A stretch of 7,840 nucleotides of DNA, from the NCBI GenBank assembly GCA_021772595.1, contig JAJFLS010000499.1, positions 1 to 7,840 of the forward strand, given 5' to 3'. Position numbers and translations under genes: made by a program. Shown piece by piece: positions 7,228 to 7,840 of this stretch (positions within the stretch are counted from its first letter, which is position 1; each line of letters begins with the position of its first letter). The notes below the pieces were generated by a model. The model made no database searches. It saw only the letters and a program-made list of their open reading frames with translations, and was not told the origin of the DNA. Source of the DNA: Opitutales bacterium. GTDB lineage: Bacteria > Verrucomicrobiota > Verrucomicrobiia > Opitutales > Opitutaceae.

Positions 7228-7347
7228 CTGATATTGGTGAATGCCTGGCAAAAGCCAATGATATTCTCAGGCAAAATTTAGATATAAACCCGGAGGTGGC
7301 TAAATTAGGAATTAGGAATTAGGAATTAGGACGTAGCGGGAGCGGAG
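7228..7347 (+). repeat. Dispersed repeat, copy B (decayed 3' end of a gene plus heptamer array)
   Basis: Sister of the element at 3490-3616, in the same orientation. On the plus strand it reads DIGECLAKANDILRQNLDIN, then PEVAKLGIRN and a stop (7320-7322) inside the 7-mer array. Sixteen of 27 aligned codons (7230-7310 against 3492-3572) encode the same residue in both copies. Five of these differ by a synonymous third base, which points to an ancestral gene end on this strand. Upstream, the frame is open back into the large minus-strand gene, but I see no start, ribosome site or recognisable domain, so it is treated as a remnant. The two copies bracket the 3.2-kb membrane-protein gene as direct repeats. 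Confidence 0.7.
7303..7330. repeat. Perfect heptanucleotide tandem array, (AATTAGG)x4
   Basis: Four uninterrupted copies of AATTAGG are seen. The perfect identity suggests recent slippage, or recent expansion compared with the diverged arrays elsewhere in the window. It sits in the same position relative to the conserved gene-end sequence as the array at 3565-3599. Confidence 0.95.
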
Positions 7348-7478
7348 CCGCCGACGAGTCGGGGTCATGGATGAATGGCGGAGCAATGAAGAATCCGGCT
7401 GTTATTCTTGCTTCGCTGCGTTGAGGTGTCGGCGTCCGCCTCGGTACTCGATGATACGCCGTGACGAGGGGTGGATTG

Positions 7479-7520
7479 AAATCCTAAATCCGAAGCCTGA
7501 AATCCTAGGTCCGAGGGGTG
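7479..7520. repeat. Degenerate heptanucleotide array, 6 units
   Basis: Six successive 7-mers on the plus strand are AAATCCT, AAATCCG, AAGCCTG, AAATCCT, AGGTCCG and AGGGGTG. Units one and four are identical, which also gives an imperfect 21-bp direct repeat (7478-7498 and 7499-7519). It lies about 75 bp upstream of the antitoxin gene. Confidence 0.65.
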
Positions 7521-7561
7521 AGCGGACTGGAAGACTCTTCAGCCATTCGAAGCCTTTGTTT

Positions 7562-7590
7562 GCATTTTGATGTAAATTGCATCAAGATGC
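7562..7590. promoter_or_regulatory. Palindromic operator candidate of the antitoxin gene
   Basis: GCATTTTGATG (7562-7572) and CATCAAGATGC (7580-7590) are reverse complements at 10 of 11 positions, around a 7-base A/T-rich centre (TAAATTG). The palindrome ends four bases before the antitoxin ATG, so a bound protein would cover the promoter or translation start. Ribbon-helix-helix antitoxins commonly repress their own operon by binding such sites as dimers of dimers. The symmetry is seen directly; the operator role is inferred from position and family. Confidence 0.65.
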
Positions 7591-7594
7591 GTAA

Positions 7595-7840
7595 ATGAGG
7601 ACAACTGTAGATATTTCGGAACCGCTGCTGAGGAGGGCGAAGTCCAAGGCGGCGCTTGAGGGGAAGAAGCTCAATGACATCGTAAACGAGGCTTTGGTCG
7701 ATATGCTCGAGGCCGCGTCATTGTTCGATGACCTCAAACCCAATCTTCCGTCGAATACTCTGATTGACGATATCGGAAAATTTAGGATTCCAGTTTTGAG
7801 GTCACCGAGACCCGGCAGGAAAAGTGTTTCCGCGATGAGG
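7595..7840 (+). CDS. Ribbon-helix-helix antitoxin, VapB-like (3' end beyond the window)
   Basis: Eighty-two codons are open to the right edge. The N-terminus MRTTVDISEPLLRRAKSKAA (1-20), followed by LEGKKLNDIVNEALVDMLE, is the classic short ribbon-helix-helix DNA-binding fold of VapB-type type II antitoxins: a beta strand (RTTVDI), then two helices. The segment KFRIPVLRSPRPGRKSVS at 62-79 matches the (F/L)PV(I/L)RS(R/K)RPG toxin-binding tail of this group. Such antitoxins neutralise a PIN-domain RNase (VapC-like), usually encoded directly downstream, here outside the window, and repress their own operon. The ATG at 7595 is directly preceded by an in-frame TAA (7592-7594), so it is the first possible start. 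There is no Shine-Dalgarno. The visible part should be nearly the whole protein. Family is confident; partner and target cannot be seen. Confidence 0.88.
   Translation, partial: MRTTVDISEPLLRRAKSKAALEGKKLNDIVNEALVDMLEAASLFDDLKPNLPSNTLIDDIGKFRIPVLRSPRPGRKSVSAMR

Larger units (their letters stand above)
7037..7594. other. Gene-free gap between the membrane-protein and antitoxin genes
   Basis: About 558 bp between two divergent genes. It holds a 7-bp-stem hairpin (7132-7152), the second copy of the dispersed repeat (7228-7347) with a perfect 4-unit heptanucleotide array, a second degenerate heptanucleotide array (7479-7520), and a strong palindrome (7562-7590) directly before the antitoxin start. 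Promoters for both genes must lie here, but I cannot point to a convincing -35/-10 pair for either. Confidence 0.6.

Noticed and set aside
7026..7274. Minus-strand 82-codon frame overlapping the start of the membrane-protein gene
   Set aside because: No recognisable domain; it is antisense to the conserved plus-strand signature and gives no matching peptide in the sister repeat.
6879..7322. Plus-strand 147-codon frame ending in the repeat copy B
   Set aside because: Its first part is antisense to the membrane-protein gene. Only the last roughly 27 codons show a coding signature, shared with copy A; treated as a gene remnant, not a gene.
1867..7520. CRISPR array
   Set aside because: The repeats are contiguous 7-mers without spacers and there are no cas-like genes, so they are simple tandem repeats.
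7367..7570. Plus-strand 67-codon frame before the antitoxin
   Set aside because: It passes through the degenerate heptanucleotide array and into the palindrome; no domain, no ribosome site, and composition fits noncoding sequence.

Overview
The window looks like an accessory, mosaic stretch of a Gram-negative bacterial chromosome of roughly balanced base composition. It has scattered single genes, wide gaps full of short tandem repeats, decayed gene ends, and almost no recognisable Shine-Dalgarno sequences. The general style fits Verrucomicrobiota or a similar environmental lineage, but nothing here fixes the taxonomy, so that is a low-confidence inference.

Layout, left to right. (1) Positions 1-1741, minus strand: a long open frame that runs off the left edge. 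It is a STAND-type P-loop NTPase of the NACHT-like kind, with Walker A, Walker B, a sensor arginine and the winged-helix H...EYxAA motif. It has almost nothing in front of the P-loop. (2) 1960-2280, minus: a C-terminal remnant that looks like an SPFH/Band 7 (stomatin/prohibitin-like) protein. It is overlapped by (3) 2255-3328, minus: a full-length DUF1016/YhcG-type PD-(D/E)XK nuclease. (4) 3329-3838: a gene-free gap with a dispersed repeat and heptanucleotide repeats. (5) 3839-7036, minus: a complete 1065-residue membrane protein with a large presumed periplasmic domain resembling a type I periplasmic-binding fold, followed by about eight membrane helices. Its function is unknown. (6) 7037-7594: a second gap with the sister copy of the same dispersed repeat, heptanucleotide arrays and a strong palindrome. 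(7) 7595-7840, plus: the start of a ribbon-helix-helix (VapB-like) antitoxin that runs off the right edge, immediately downstream of that palindrome.

The genes do not form a tight operon. The theme is conflict and defence: a STAND NTPase, a PD-(D/E)XK nuclease of a family common in defence islands, and a toxin-antitoxin regulator, with a large orphan sensor-like membrane protein between two direct copies of a roughly 120-bp repeat. The most interesting signals are three. First, those two copies differ in length by exactly one 7-bp unit and keep a protein-coding signature. Second, 7-bp-periodic arrays occur in every gap. Third, the large membrane protein belongs to no family I can name.
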